Part shown: positions 1-7,315 of the stretch, one piece after another | How the letters are laid out: each line of letters begins with the position of its first letter | How positions within the stretch are numbered: position 1 is the stretch's first letter | DNA from: Pseudomonadota bacterium | GTDB lineage: Bacteria > Pseudomonadota > Gammaproteobacteria > Burkholderiales > SG8-39 | DNA: 64,000 nt | Reading direction: 5' to 3' | Assembly (NCBI GenBank): GCA_947455195.1 | Contig: CANGMI010000010.1 | Coordinates: 62,001-126,000 of the forward strand | Made by a program: the position numbers and the translations under genes | The notes under the pieces: model-generated | The model's database searches: none | The model's input: only the letters and a program-made list of their open reading frames with translations | Told to the model about the DNA's origin: nothing

Positions 1-239
1 CCGTAGTCGCGCACCACGTCGTGCGAGGCCGCTTCGATCACGACATCGGGGCGCGCAGCCCGCAACGCATCGAGTCCGATCACGAATGGCACGCCATGCC
101 GTTCGGCCAGCGGCTTGCCACGCGATGCGTCGCTGCGGCCGACGATCGCGACCACTTCGGCGTCACCGAGTTCTCCGGTCGCGAGATGTTCAAGAAAGAG
201 CCGGGCGATCTCGCCGCCGCCGATGATGCCGATACGCAT
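1..239 (-). CDS. NadX-like L-aspartate dehydrogenase, N-terminal part (cut by window edge)
   Basis: The first 79 codons are present; the rest lies left of base 1. The protein opens with MRIGIIGGGEIARLFLEHL, a Rossmann GxGxxA/G nucleotide-binding loop at residues 4-12. Further on come VVAIVGRSD and the segment PDVVIEAASHDVVRDY, which fits the aspartate dehydrogenase family (the usual form is ECAGH.A.. after the cofactor domain). Family members oxidise L-aspartate to iminoaspartate with NAD(P); some sit in catabolic clusters rather than with nadA/nadC. It starts 72 bases after the LysR gene on the same strand and could share its transcript. Other small Rossmann dehydrogenases cannot be excluded because the catalytic domain is missing. 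Confidence 0.7.
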   Translation of the reverse strand, partial: MRIGIIGGGEIARLFLEHLATGELGDAEVVAIVGRSDASRGKPLAERHGVPFVIGLDALRAARPDVVIEAASHDVVRDY

Positions 240-311
240 GATTCAACCTCATGAAACCGAGCCGCTCTTTTACGGTCTGGCGCGGCGCTTGTCAAAACGC
301 GCGCCGACGGA

Positions 312-1268
312 TCAGGCGGGGCGGCTGCCCCGTTTCGCGGGGGGCGGCCGGGCGCCTGTAGCCGCCGGGCCGCTGCTGGCGGAGAGGGCGTCGGGCCAGA
401 TCTCGCGCACCAGACCCACCAGGGCCATGATGAGCGGGTTGCGTGCCTGCCGCCTTGCATGGACGAACCACAGCCGGGTCTGCAACCGTGCCTGCGGCCA
501 GATGCAGACATCGCCCGAGCGTTCCCGTGCGAGCGCGATGTCCTCGCGCAGGAGCGAAAGCCCCACGCCGGCCATCACCAGATTTTCGATGACCGATTCA
601 TGGTCGGCCTCGACATGGAATTCGGGTGGGTTGACCCCTTCGGTGGTGAAGAGGGCATTCACCAGTCGGCTGTGAGTGCTGATGGAGGGCGTGAGCACCC
701 AGGGCATCGCTGCAATGGTGCGCCAGTCGGCGTGGTCGACGCGCGATTGCCACGAGGCCGGTGCGCAGACCAGATAGGTGATGTCCTTCAGCGCGATGGC
801 CGTGAGGTCGGTGCCAGGCGGGTCGCCGAAATAGAAGCTTGCGTCCAGCCGACCTTCGCGCACGCCTTCCGCGGCCGCGCCTGAAATTTCGTGATGCAGT
901 TCGAGTTCGAGCAGGGGGTGTCGCTTGATCGATCGCCCGAGGATGTCACCGAGGCGGATGAGCGCCGGATCTGCAAGGGTGCCGATCCGAAGGCGCCCGG
1001 CAATCTCGCCCTTGAGTGCCCGCGCAGCGCGCATGAGTTCATCGGCCGCGGCGACGGTGCGGCGCGCATGCTGCAGCAGTTCGCGCCCGGGTACGGTGAG
1101 CACCATGCCGCTGGACGTGCGCTCGAAAAGGCGCGCATCGAACGCGTCTTCGAGGGCCCTGATCTGGGAACTCACGGCTGGCTGACTGACATGCAGCCGC
1201 TCGGCCGCGCGGGTCAGATGCCCTTCATCGGCCACTGCCAGAAATGCCCGCAGCTGGTAGAGCTCCAT
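312..1268 (-). CDS. LysR-family transcriptional regulator
   Basis: A 318-residue protein of normal LysR length. Residues 1-60 form the winged helix-turn-helix (MELYQLRAFLAVADEGHLTR, then AAERLHVSQPAVSSQIRALE), followed by a two-lobed effector-binding domain (GRLRIGTLADPALIRLGDI onward). The last 25 residues are a Pro/Ala/Arg-rich tail. It lies upstream of the NadX-like gene and diverges from a small DUF3563-like gene; the 198-base gap between them holds an AT-rich dyad suited to LysR binding. By position it probably regulates the neighbouring aromatic genes or the NadX-like gene. The effector is unknown. Confidence 0.93.
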   Translation of the reverse strand: MELYQLRAFLAVADEGHLTRAAERLHVSQPAVSSQIRALEDAFDARLFERTSSGMVLTVPGRELLQHARRTVAAADELMRAARALKGEIAGRLRIGTLADPALIRLGDILGRSIKRHPLLELELHHEISGAAAEGVREGRLDASFYFGDPPGTDLTAIALKDITYLVCAPASWQSRVDHADWRTIAAMPWVLTPSISTHSRLVNALFTTEGVNPPEFHVEADHESVIENLVMAGVGLSLLREDIALARERSGDVCIWPQARLQTRLWFVHARRQARNPLIMALVGLVREIWPDALSASSGPAATGARPPPAKRGSRPA

Positions 1269-1358
1269 GGCTCACGCCCCCAAAGACCGTAGTGTAGCGC
1301 GTCAGCGGCGTCATGATGCGTCGCAACAAAATCGTCCATTCATGACGGGCCCCGATCA

Positions 1359-1407
1359 GCGTGCCAAATCATAATGATCTGAAATTACTATTTTATTTCT
1401 GACACGC
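1359..1407. promoter_or_regulatory. AT-rich dyad between LysR gene and DUF3563-like gene
   Basis: GCGTGCCA (1359-1366) and TGACACGC (1400-1407) are inverted copies with one mismatch, flanking a strongly AT-rich core that stands out from the GC-rich surroundings. The position, 90 bases before the LysR start and about 60 before the divergent gene, is typical of a LysR-type autoregulatory operator. A weak -10-like TATCTT follows at 1415-1420. Function is inferred from position and symmetry only. Confidence 0.45.
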
Positions 1408-1466
1408 TGGGCCGTATCTTCTCATCGTGCGCTGCACCATACGCGCTTCAACCTACGAGGAAAATC

Positions 1467-1790
1467 ATGCGTCCCTGGCTCCCGACCTACGAAGGCGACG
1501 GATACCTTCGCCAGACTGACATCGCCATCGCCCTGCCTGCCCGACAGGATACGGCCCCCGCGCCGATCGAGACCCTCAGCCCCCGGCTGATCGAGCGACA
1601 TGCGCACGAATTGCGTCATGCCGCCTTGCGCAATCTGGCAGCAGGCCTGCTCCAGCGCGCCCGCAACTGGCTGGGCGAAGCGCCGGCCGTCGAAGCCGAG
1701 CGCTACCTGGCCCAGGCGACCGATCTGGCCGACCTCGAGCGTCGTCTGATCGATGCCGAGCGGCGCGGACTGCTGTGCGGTCGCCTCTGA
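1467..1790 (+). CDS. Small DUF3563-like protein
   Basis: A 107-residue protein with a good ribosome site (GAGGAAAATC directly before ATG). The C-terminal part, YLAQATDLADLERRLIDAER (about residues 80-99), matches my recollection of the DUF3563 signature, found in short Burkholderiales proteins of unknown function. Upstream is an Arg/Ala/Leu-rich helical stretch (RHAHELRHAALRNLAAGLLQ). There is no signal peptide or membrane segment. It diverges from the LysR gene, sharing the dyad-containing gap, so it may be under that regulator. No biochemical role is assigned. Confidence 0.65.
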   Translation: MRPWLPTYEGDGYLRQTDIAIALPARQDTAPAPIETLSPRLIERHAHELRHAALRNLAAGLLQRARNWLGEAPAVEAERYLAQATDLADLERRLIDAERRGLLCGRL

Positions 1791-1962
1791 CCTGCTGATC
1801 GCTTGCTGACCCACCGGGGGGATAGTCAGGGAGGTGGCCCGGGGGCGCCCACCCCGGTCGCCCCGGACCGCGTGTGATTTCCGGCGGGTGACCGGGTGCA
1901 CTCGGCAGGTGCGCCTGTGCTATGGTCCGCGCATCCGGTTTTCATCTGCTTCGGAGCCCACC

Positions 1963-2457
1963 ATGCCCGGAAAGTTGCGTCACCTCGCCATCACCTGCCC
2001 CGACCCCTGGAAAGAGGCCGAGTTCTACATGAAGGCCTTTGGCATGACCAAGGTTGGCGAGACCGATTCGACGCTCGCGCGCGGGGTCTACCTGTCCGAT
2101 GGCACGATCAACATCGCCTTTCTGAACTACAAGACCGACTGGGCCGCCGGCGAGGACCGCGGCAAGGCGTTCTATGGCCTGCATCACGTCGGGTTCTGGG
2201 TCGACAACGTCGAGCAGTCAAAGCAGGAGCTCGAGGCTGCCGGCGGCACCTACATGATGGGTGAGGTGCCGGTGAAGGGAAATACCTTCTACGAGGTGAA
2301 GTACCGCGACCCGATGGGCGTGGTGATCGACATCACCGACCATGGCTGGGGCGGCGCCTCGAAGGAAGGGGCGCCCGGTGCAGCCGCGCCCGGACTGCGT
2401 CATCCCGACCTCATCGCCGACCGTTCCGGTCTGCCCGCCGCAGCCAGAGCCACGTAG
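1963..2457 (+). CDS. VOC-family (glyoxalase/bleomycin resistance fold) protein
   Basis: A 164-residue protein starting at MPGKLRHLAITCPDPWKEAE. The beta-alpha-beta-beta-beta modules of the vicinal oxygen chelate fold are visible: first module residues 1-60 (metal-ligand-type His7), second from LHHVGFWVDNVEQSKQELE to YRDPMGVVIDITDHGW. The C-terminal 30 residues are a low-complexity tail. I chose the ATG at 1963, not an upstream in-frame start, because the fold begins immediately there and GGAG precedes it at 1953. Such proteins include extradiol dioxygenases, glyoxalases and epimerases. Placed in an aromatic block, it may act on a ring-cleavage intermediate, but the reaction cannot be fixed. 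Confidence 0.85.
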   Translation: MPGKLRHLAITCPDPWKEAEFYMKAFGMTKVGETDSTLARGVYLSDGTINIAFLNYKTDWAAGEDRGKAFYGLHHVGFWVDNVEQSKQELEAAGGTYMMGEVPVKGNTFYEVKYRDPMGVVIDITDHGWGGASKEGAPGAAAPGLRHPDLIADRSGLPAAARAT

Positions 2458-2472
2458 TCGTCTTGCGGGGTC

Positions 2473-2490
2473 CGGGGCCGCGCGGCCCCG
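2473..2490. terminator. Perfect 18-bp GC palindrome between convergent genes
   Basis: CGGGGCCGCGCGGCCCCG is a perfect palindrome lying in the 59-base gap between two genes that converge. It could form a very stable hairpin in either transcript. No T-run follows on either strand, so it is not a classical intrinsic terminator; a bidirectional pause or 3'-end stabiliser is the likeliest role. Confidence 0.35.
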
Positions 2491-2516
2491 CGCCTCGGCA
2501 CGCGGGTGGTCCGGCC

Positions 2517-3452
2517 CTACTTGATGCTCTGCTGCTGCACGCCCTCCCAGCGGCTGACGCCATCGGTGAGCATCCACTCCGAGAAGTAGCGTGGCTCCTG
2601 CGGCAGTTCGCGCGGCTGCCACTGCTCGGTCACCCAGTCGGTGTCGGCGTAGTACTCGGCCGCACCGCCGCAGGGGTTCTTGAAGTACCAGAAGTAGCAT
2701 GACGAGATCACGTGGCGCCCCGGGCCCATGAAGGTGGGCCAGCCGCCTTTCGCGACGGCCATGCCCCCGCCGAAGACCTCGTGGATGTCGCGCACCCCGA
2801 AGGCAAGGTGATGCATGTGCGAGCCCTCGTCGGGCGACTTGAGCAGGAAGAGATTGTGGTGCTCGCCCTCGGCGCGGCAGCGCAGGAAGACCGCTCGCCC
2901 GCGATAGCGGTCGGAGGGACGAAACCCCAGGACCGTGCAGTAGAACGCTTCCACCCCGTCGATATCCGGTGTGGTGAACACGATATGCCCGATGCGCTGT
3001 GGTTCGGCGCAGGTGTAGAACGTGCCTTCGCGATCGACCCGGGGTGAGGGTTGTGCCACCTGTCCGGCACAGTGCGGGGTTGGCGTGCGCTGCGTGAGGG
3101 TGAAGGCGATGGCCAGACCCATGGGATCGGTGAGTTCGAGCCAGTCGGGGCGCAACCGGCGTGGCGCGCTGGCGGGTGCATCCGCGCGCACTCGCGCTTC
3201 GAGTGCGTCGATGTCGCTCAGGGATTCCACCCCCCAGACGAGCTGGCGTACCGTCGAGCCCGGCTCGATGGCTGCGGGCAGCGTCGGGTCAGCGGCCGGT
3301 ACGAGCGCAATCTCGCCGCGATCGGTGGTTCGGTAGAGGAGCCGGGCGGGTGAATCTTCGGCCAGGGTCATGCCCCAGTCGTTGAAGAAGCGCCGTCCCT
3401 CGGGCATGTCCTCGACACCGAAAACCACGCGCTCGATACCTGCAATTGCCAT
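2517..3452 (-). CDS. Two-domain VOC-family protein, extradiol-dioxygenase-like
   Basis: A 311-residue protein with two VOC units: residues 1-115 (IERVVFGVEDMPEGRRFFND onward) and 150-290 (RIGHIVFTTPDIDGVEAFYC). The second unit has the candidate metal ligands: His in GHIVF, His in MHHLAFGVRDIHE, and Glu in GGAAEYYADTDW, the 2-His-1-Glu pattern of type I extradiol dioxygenases and related enzymes. Length and layout resemble 2,3-dihydroxybiphenyl-type dioxygenases, though the C-terminus (ending VQQQSIK) is not diagnostic. It diverges from the LigB-like gene with a 146-base gap, consistent with co-regulation. Whether it cleaves a ring or isomerises a product is not decidable here. Confidence 0.85.
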   Translation of the reverse strand: MAIAGIERVVFGVEDMPEGRRFFNDWGMTLAEDSPARLLYRTTDRGEIALVPAADPTLPAAIEPGSTVRQLVWGVESLSDIDALEARVRADAPASAPRRLRPDWLELTDPMGLAIAFTLTQRTPTPHCAGQVAQPSPRVDREGTFYTCAEPQRIGHIVFTTPDIDGVEAFYCTVLGFRPSDRYRGRAVFLRCRAEGEHHNLFLLKSPDEGSHMHHLAFGVRDIHEVFGGGMAVAKGGWPTFMGPGRHVISSCYFWYFKNPCGGAAEYYADTDWVTEQWQPRELPQEPRYFSEWMLTDGVSRWEGVQQQSIK

Positions 3453-3500
3453 GATCGACTCCTTGCGAGATCGCCTGCGCTGGTGGCGGGCGAGGCATCG

Positions 3501-3506
3501 ATTCTA
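3501..3506 (-). promoter_or_regulatory. Candidate -10 element for the two-domain VOC gene
   Basis: Read on the - strand this is TAGAAT, within GCTAGAATCG, about 49 bases before the start codon at 3452. The same ten-base string occurs on the - strand upstream of the ring-hydroxylating oxygenase operon (8672-8681). No good -35 hexamer is visible. Confidence 0.35.
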
Positions 3507-3598
3507 GCTGGCACGGGATGCCCTTGGTACCATCCTCGCCTGGCGCGAGCCCCGGGTGCGAGCGCAATCAGGTCCACCCATTGCAGAAGGAATACACG

Positions 3599-4660
3599 AT
3601 GGCCATTCTTGGTGGGGCGATGCTGCCCCATGCACCCCAGTTCTTCACGATGCCCCCCACCGAAGACGTGGCCAATGTCGAAGCGGTGCGCGCCGTGGCG
3701 CGGCAGATCGGCGAGGGGCTGCATGCGCTCGAGCCCGATCTGTGGATCATCATTGCCAATGACCATGCGCAGCAGTTCTTTCACCAATGTGCACCCGCAT
3801 TCACGCTGCATGTGGGCGGTGAGGCGAGTGGCGATTTTGCCGGGCGGCGATTCCACTGGCCGGTTCCGAGCGAAATCGCGTTCGCGCTCGTGCGTGACCT
3901 GTACCGGTCGGGGTTCGATCCGGCCTTCACCAGCACGGCCGAAATCGACTATGCGCTGGGCATCCCGCTCACCCACATCGGGGTCACCGCACCGGTGCTG
4001 CCCATCTACGTGAACGCCTATCTGCCTCCGCAACCCACGATCGAACGCTGCTACGAGTTCGGGCGTGCACTCGCCCGCTCCATCGATCGGCTCGGCCTGC
4101 GCGCCGTGGTGGTGGCCAGTGGCGGCATGTCGCATTTTCCCGGCACCGAAAATTACGGCAATCCGGACAGTGCCTTTGACCTGGGGCTTCTCGAGCAACT
4201 GAAACTGGGCCGACTCAAGACCCTGATGGGGCTGTCGGAGGAGGCGCTTGATGCCTCGGGCAACATCGAATTGCGCTGCTGGGCGCTGGCGGCCGGCGCG
4301 CTCGGTGACCGGGTGCCCGATATCGTGCAATGGAATCCGAGCTGGCATCACAATTACGCCTCGCTCGCCTGGATCACCCCCCATGTCGACGCGGCGGCGA
4401 CGCCGCACTACCCGTCGATCAGGCCCGAATTCGTGCGCCTCACCGAGGCGCTGCATGCGGTTGCCCATGACGCCGAGGCACGAGCGCGGTTCATGGCCGA
4501 TCCGCAGGCGTACGCCGTGGCCAGTGGTGTTCCGGCCGAGCAGCAGGCCATGCTGGCGGCCATCGACATGCCGGCGATGGCCAGACTCGGCGTGCACCCG
4601 CTGGTGCCGTTTCTTGCGCACCTCCAGGTCGAGCACCTGCGTCGGCAGAAAGCCTCATGA
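3599..4660 (+). CDS. Class III extradiol ring-cleavage dioxygenase, fused LigB-LigA type
   Basis: A 353-residue protein. Residues 1-275 are a LigB domain; His11 (MLPHAP), His56 (NDHAQ), His179 (GGMSHFPG) and Glu224 (GNIELRCW) match the iron ligands and catalytic base of protocatechuate 4,5-dioxygenase beta subunits. Residues 276-353 resemble the small LigA alpha subunit (PEFVRLTEALHAVAHDAEAR to MARLGVHPLVPFL). This order in one chain is that of gallate dioxygenases (GalA/DesB), so a catechol, gallate or protocatechuate analogue is a plausible substrate. The start follows AGAAGGA by eight bases. The stop overlaps the next start (ATGA), coupling it to a binding-protein gene. Confidence 0.9.
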   Translation: MAILGGAMLPHAPQFFTMPPTEDVANVEAVRAVARQIGEGLHALEPDLWIIIANDHAQQFFHQCAPAFTLHVGGEASGDFAGRRFHWPVPSEIAFALVRDLYRSGFDPAFTSTAEIDYALGIPLTHIGVTAPVLPIYVNAYLPPQPTIERCYEFGRALARSIDRLGLRAVVVASGGMSHFPGTENYGNPDSAFDLGLLEQLKLGRLKTLMGLSEEALDASGNIELRCWALAAGALGDRVPDIVQWNPSWHHNYASLAWITPHVDAAATPHYPSIRPEFVRLTEALHAVAHDAEARARFMADPQAYAVASGVPAEQQAMLAAIDMPAMARLGVHPLVPFLAHLQVEHLRRQKAS

Positions 4661-5730
4661 ATACGGCGGGCAGCAGATTGCCGACACGGTTCATCCGGGG
4701 GGCTGGCGTGGCCGATGGGCGGGTAGGGCGGCGACGCTCACGGTTCGTTGCAGACGGCATGCCCCGGCTTCTTGCCGGCCTTGTCGCCTGCATCGGCTTT
4801 TGCGTGCTCGCGGGTCCGGCGCGAGCCCAGGCGCAGCCCTGGCCGTCGAAACCCATTCGTGTCATCGAGCCTTTCGCACCGGGCGGCGCCCTCGACATCA
4901 TTGCCCGCGCCGTCGCGCAACGCCTGCAGGAGCAGACCGGGCAGCCGACCATCGTCGAGAGCCGGGCCGGTGCGGCAGGGGCAATTGGCAGCGAGTATGT
5001 CGCACGCAGCGCGCCAGATGGCTACACCCTGCTGCTGGGGGCCACCACCACGCATGGCATCAACCCGGTGCTTTATCCGAGTCTGCCCTATGACGCCGTG
5101 CGCGACTTCGCCCCCGTGACGCTCATCGCGACCATTCCGCATGTCATCGTGGTCAATCCGGCGCTCCCGATCACCTCGATGCGCGAATTCATCGCCTGGG
5201 CGAAGACTCACCCGGGTCTGGCCTACGGGTCGGCGGGCAGCGGATCGCCGCACCATCTGGCGGGTGAAATGCTCAAGTCCCAGGCTGGGATCGACCTCAC
5301 CCACGTCCCTTACAAGGGATCCGGTCCGGCCATGGCCGATGTCGTGGCCGGGCAGCTCGGGTTCATGTCGATCGAGATCACCGCGGCTGCCTCGTTCATC
5401 AAGAGTGGCCGCCTGCGAGCGATCGCGGTTGCGGCACCCCGTCGGGTGCCGGGACTCGACCTGGCGCCGGTGGCCGAGGCAGGTCTGCCCGGTTTCGAGG
5501 TGACGGCCTGGTATGCGCTCTTCGCCCCGGCGAACACGCCGCGGGAGGTGGTGCTGCGCATCCAGCAGGAGGTGACCCGAGGTCTGGCCGACCTGCCGAC
5601 GCGCGAGCGGCTCGCAGCCCTTTTCGCCGTACCGGTGGGCAGCACGCCGGAGGAACTGGCCGAGTTTCAGCGGGCCGACATGGCGCGCTGGGCGCGGGCG
5701 GTCAAGTCATCGGGTGCGCGACCCGATTGA
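4657..5730 (+). CDS. Bug-family (TctC) tripartite tricarboxylate transporter binding protein
   Basis: A 357-residue periplasmic binding protein. The mature part begins near QPWPSKPIRVIEPFAPGGAL and shows Bug-family hallmarks: PFAPGGALDIIARAVAQRL, VESRAGAAGAIGS, DGYTLLLG and HVPYKGSGPAMADVVAGQL. The signal peptide is MPRLLAGLVACIGFCVLAG..., preceded by 34 residues if translation starts at the ATGA overlap; an internal ATG at 4759 would place the signal peptide at the N-terminus and may be the true start. No TctA/TctB membrane partners are nearby, which is common for Bug proteins. Coupling to the dioxygenase gene suggests it binds the aromatic substrate or a related acid. Confidence 0.9.
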   Translation: MNTAGSRLPTRFIRGAGVADGRVGRRRSRFVADGMPRLLAGLVACIGFCVLAGPARAQAQPWPSKPIRVIEPFAPGGALDIIARAVAQRLQEQTGQPTIVESRAGAAGAIGSEYVARSAPDGYTLLLGATTTHGINPVLYPSLPYDAVRDFAPVTLIATIPHVIVVNPALPITSMREFIAWAKTHPGLAYGSAGSGSPHHLAGEMLKSQAGIDLTHVPYKGSGPAMADVVAGQLGFMSIEITAAASFIKSGRLRAIAVAAPRRVPGLDLAPVAEAGLPGFEVTAWYALFAPANTPREVVLRIQQEVTRGLADLPTRERLAALFAVPVGSTPEELAEFQRADMARWARAVKSSGARPD

Positions 5731-5738
5731 GTCGTGGC

Positions 5739-5760
5739 GGGCAGGACGTCAGTCCTGTCC
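5739..5760. terminator. Hairpin at convergent gene ends
   Basis: GGGCAGGAC, a GTCA loop and GTCCTGTCC form a 9-bp stem (one G-T pair) spanning the junction where the two Bug-type genes converge. No T-run follows, so this is a possible bidirectional terminator or 3' stabiliser rather than a proven one. Confidence 0.35.
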
Positions 5761-6765
5761 GACCCGGATGCCGGCGGCGCGCGTCACCCGACCCCAGCGC
5801 TCGAGTTCGGCATGCAGGTAGGCGCGAAAGGCCGCCGGGCCCCGGACGTCGGGCTCGGCGCCCAGTTCAACCAGCTGCCCGCGGACATCCGCGCTTGAAC
5901 TGGCGGCCATCACTTCCTGGGCCAGCCAGTCGATGATTGGCTGCGGTGTCCGTGCAGGCGCCAGAACGCCGTTCCAGCCGACGACCACCAGATCCTTCAT
6001 GCCGGACTCCTCCGCCGTCGGAATCGTCGGTGCTGCGCGCGAGCGTGTGTTGGCGGTCAACGCGATCGCGCGCAGGCGTCCGCTTCGGACCTGGGGCAGG
6101 ATGGCCGTCAGATTGTCGATGGTGGCCTGAATCTGGCCGCCGATCAGGTCACCGACTGCGGCTGAGGTGCCCTTGTAGGGCACGTGCACCACCTCGACAC
6201 GGGCGAGCGACTTGAAGAGTTCGATCGACAGATGGGCGGTGGTGCCCTGGCCGGCCGATCCGAAGGTGAGTTGACCCGGCTGCCGCCGTGCAAGCTCCGC
6301 CAGTTCGGCGAGAGTCGTTGCCGGTACGCCCGGGTGTATCGCTACCAGGTTGGGCACGTTGGCCACGAGTGCAATCGGTTCGAGATCGCGTTCGACGTCG
6401 TAGTTGAGTCGCACCAGATGCGGGCTCATCGAGAGCGGGCCCGCCGCACCGAGGAGCAGGGTGAGGCCATCGGGGGTTGCGGCGGTCACTGCACCCACAC
6501 CGATCGAGCCCCCGGCACCGGGCCGGTTCTCGACCACGAAACGGGCGCCGGTGCCAATCGACAGGCGCTGTGCCACGGCGCGCGCGACGATGTCGCTGGC
6601 GCCGCCGGGCGGGAAGGGCACGATGAGGCGCACTGGCTGCGAGGGGTAGCCGGCCGGATGGTCGGCGCCAGATGCCATGCGCGGACTGGTGAGGGTGGCC
6701 AGCACCATCAGGAAGGCCGCGATGGTCCCGGCCATCCCGACGGGTGGTCTGGATGCTCCACGCAT
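5749..6765 (-). CDS. Bug-family (TctC) binding protein, second copy
   Basis: A 338-residue secreted binding protein with an N-terminal signal segment (MAGTIAAFLMVLATLTSP region, cleavage probably near MASGAD). Family motifs are clear: QPVRLIVPFPPGGASDIVAR, VVENRPGAGGSIG, DGLTLLLG, FGSAGQGTTAHLS and VHVPYKGTSAAVGDLIGGQI. It is the third gene of the - strand set alpha subunit, beta subunit, binding protein, with only 17 bases after the beta subunit. It differs clearly from the + strand copy facing it, so the two probably bind different ligands or arose by an old duplication. No membrane subunits are in the window. Confidence 0.92.
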   Translation of the reverse strand: MRGASRPPVGMAGTIAAFLMVLATLTSPRMASGADHPAGYPSQPVRLIVPFPPGGASDIVARAVAQRLSIGTGARFVVENRPGAGGSIGVGAVTAATPDGLTLLLGAAGPLSMSPHLVRLNYDVERDLEPIALVANVPNLVAIHPGVPATTLAELAELARRQPGQLTFGSAGQGTTAHLSIELFKSLARVEVVHVPYKGTSAAVGDLIGGQIQATIDNLTAILPQVRSGRLRAIALTANTRSRAAPTIPTAEESGMKDLVVVGWNGVLAPARTPQPIIDWLAQEVMAASSSADVRGQLVELGAEPDVRGPAAFRAYLHAELERWGRVTRAAGIRVGQD

Positions 6766-6782
6766 GATCGACCCTCGCGCCG

Positions 6783-7313
6783 TCAGAAAGGTACGACGAT
6801 CAGGGTGTCGACCTGCGACGAATCGAGAACGACGGTGCGCTCGTGAAAGCGCAATCCGCCAGGCGTCGCCACGATGAGGTCATCGAAGAAGCCGCTGCCG
6901 AAGAAGGTCGTGTCGCCATTCGCCATGATTCTGGTCACTCCGAAGTTGGTGTGAACGCGCACACCCGAGGCAAAGTCGGGCGCACGATTCGTGCCGGGGG
7001 CGAGACGCGTGGCCGACACCATGTGCCGGTAGTGGTGCGCCTCGAAGATGTTGGCGTGGCGCATCGACATGATGCGGTCACGCAGCATGGCTGCCCCTGC
7101 GCAGTGCATGAGTCCGATCGGCCAGCCCTTCAGTCGCGCTTCCCGCGTGGTGATGTCGTAGCGGCAGTCATCGGTGAAGAAGGTCGACCACTCGTCGAAG
7201 CGCTCGTCATCGACGGCACCGACGCAGTCGGCCACCAGAGCGGCGGCGGCCGTGATGATCTGCTGGAAGGCAGGGTCGAGCAGGTGGGTGTTGTCCTTGC
7301 TGAGGATGGGCAT
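6783..7313 (-). CDS. Aromatic-ring-hydroxylating dioxygenase beta subunit
   Basis: A 176-residue protein starting MPILSKDNTHLLD, after a GGGAG ribosome site located in the end of the alpha-subunit gene; the two are separated by two bases. It has the SnoaL/NTF2-like fold of small oxygenase subunits: DDERFDEWSTFFTDDCRYDI, RDRIMSMRHANIFEAHHYRH, and the strands GVRVHTNFGVTRIM and GLRFHERTVVLDSSQVDTLI. The beta subunit is mainly structural in alpha3beta3 oxygenases. Wording and order resemble NagH-type small subunits of salicylate 5-hydroxylase and AndAd, from memory. Confidence 0.92.
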   Translation of the reverse strand: MPILSKDNTHLLDPAFQQIITAAAALVADCVGAVDDERFDEWSTFFTDDCRYDITTREARLKGWPIGLMHCAGAAMLRDRIMSMRHANIFEAHHYRHMVSATRLAPGTNRAPDFASGVRVHTNFGVTRIMANGDTTFFGSGFFDDLIVATPGGLRFHERTVVLDSSQVDTLIVVPF

Positions 7314-7315
7314 GG

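Noticed and set aside
3500-3530. A sigma-54 promoter (TGGCAC...) before the LigB-LigA gene
   Set aside because: TGGCACG is present, but the -12 TTGC element is not at the required distance.
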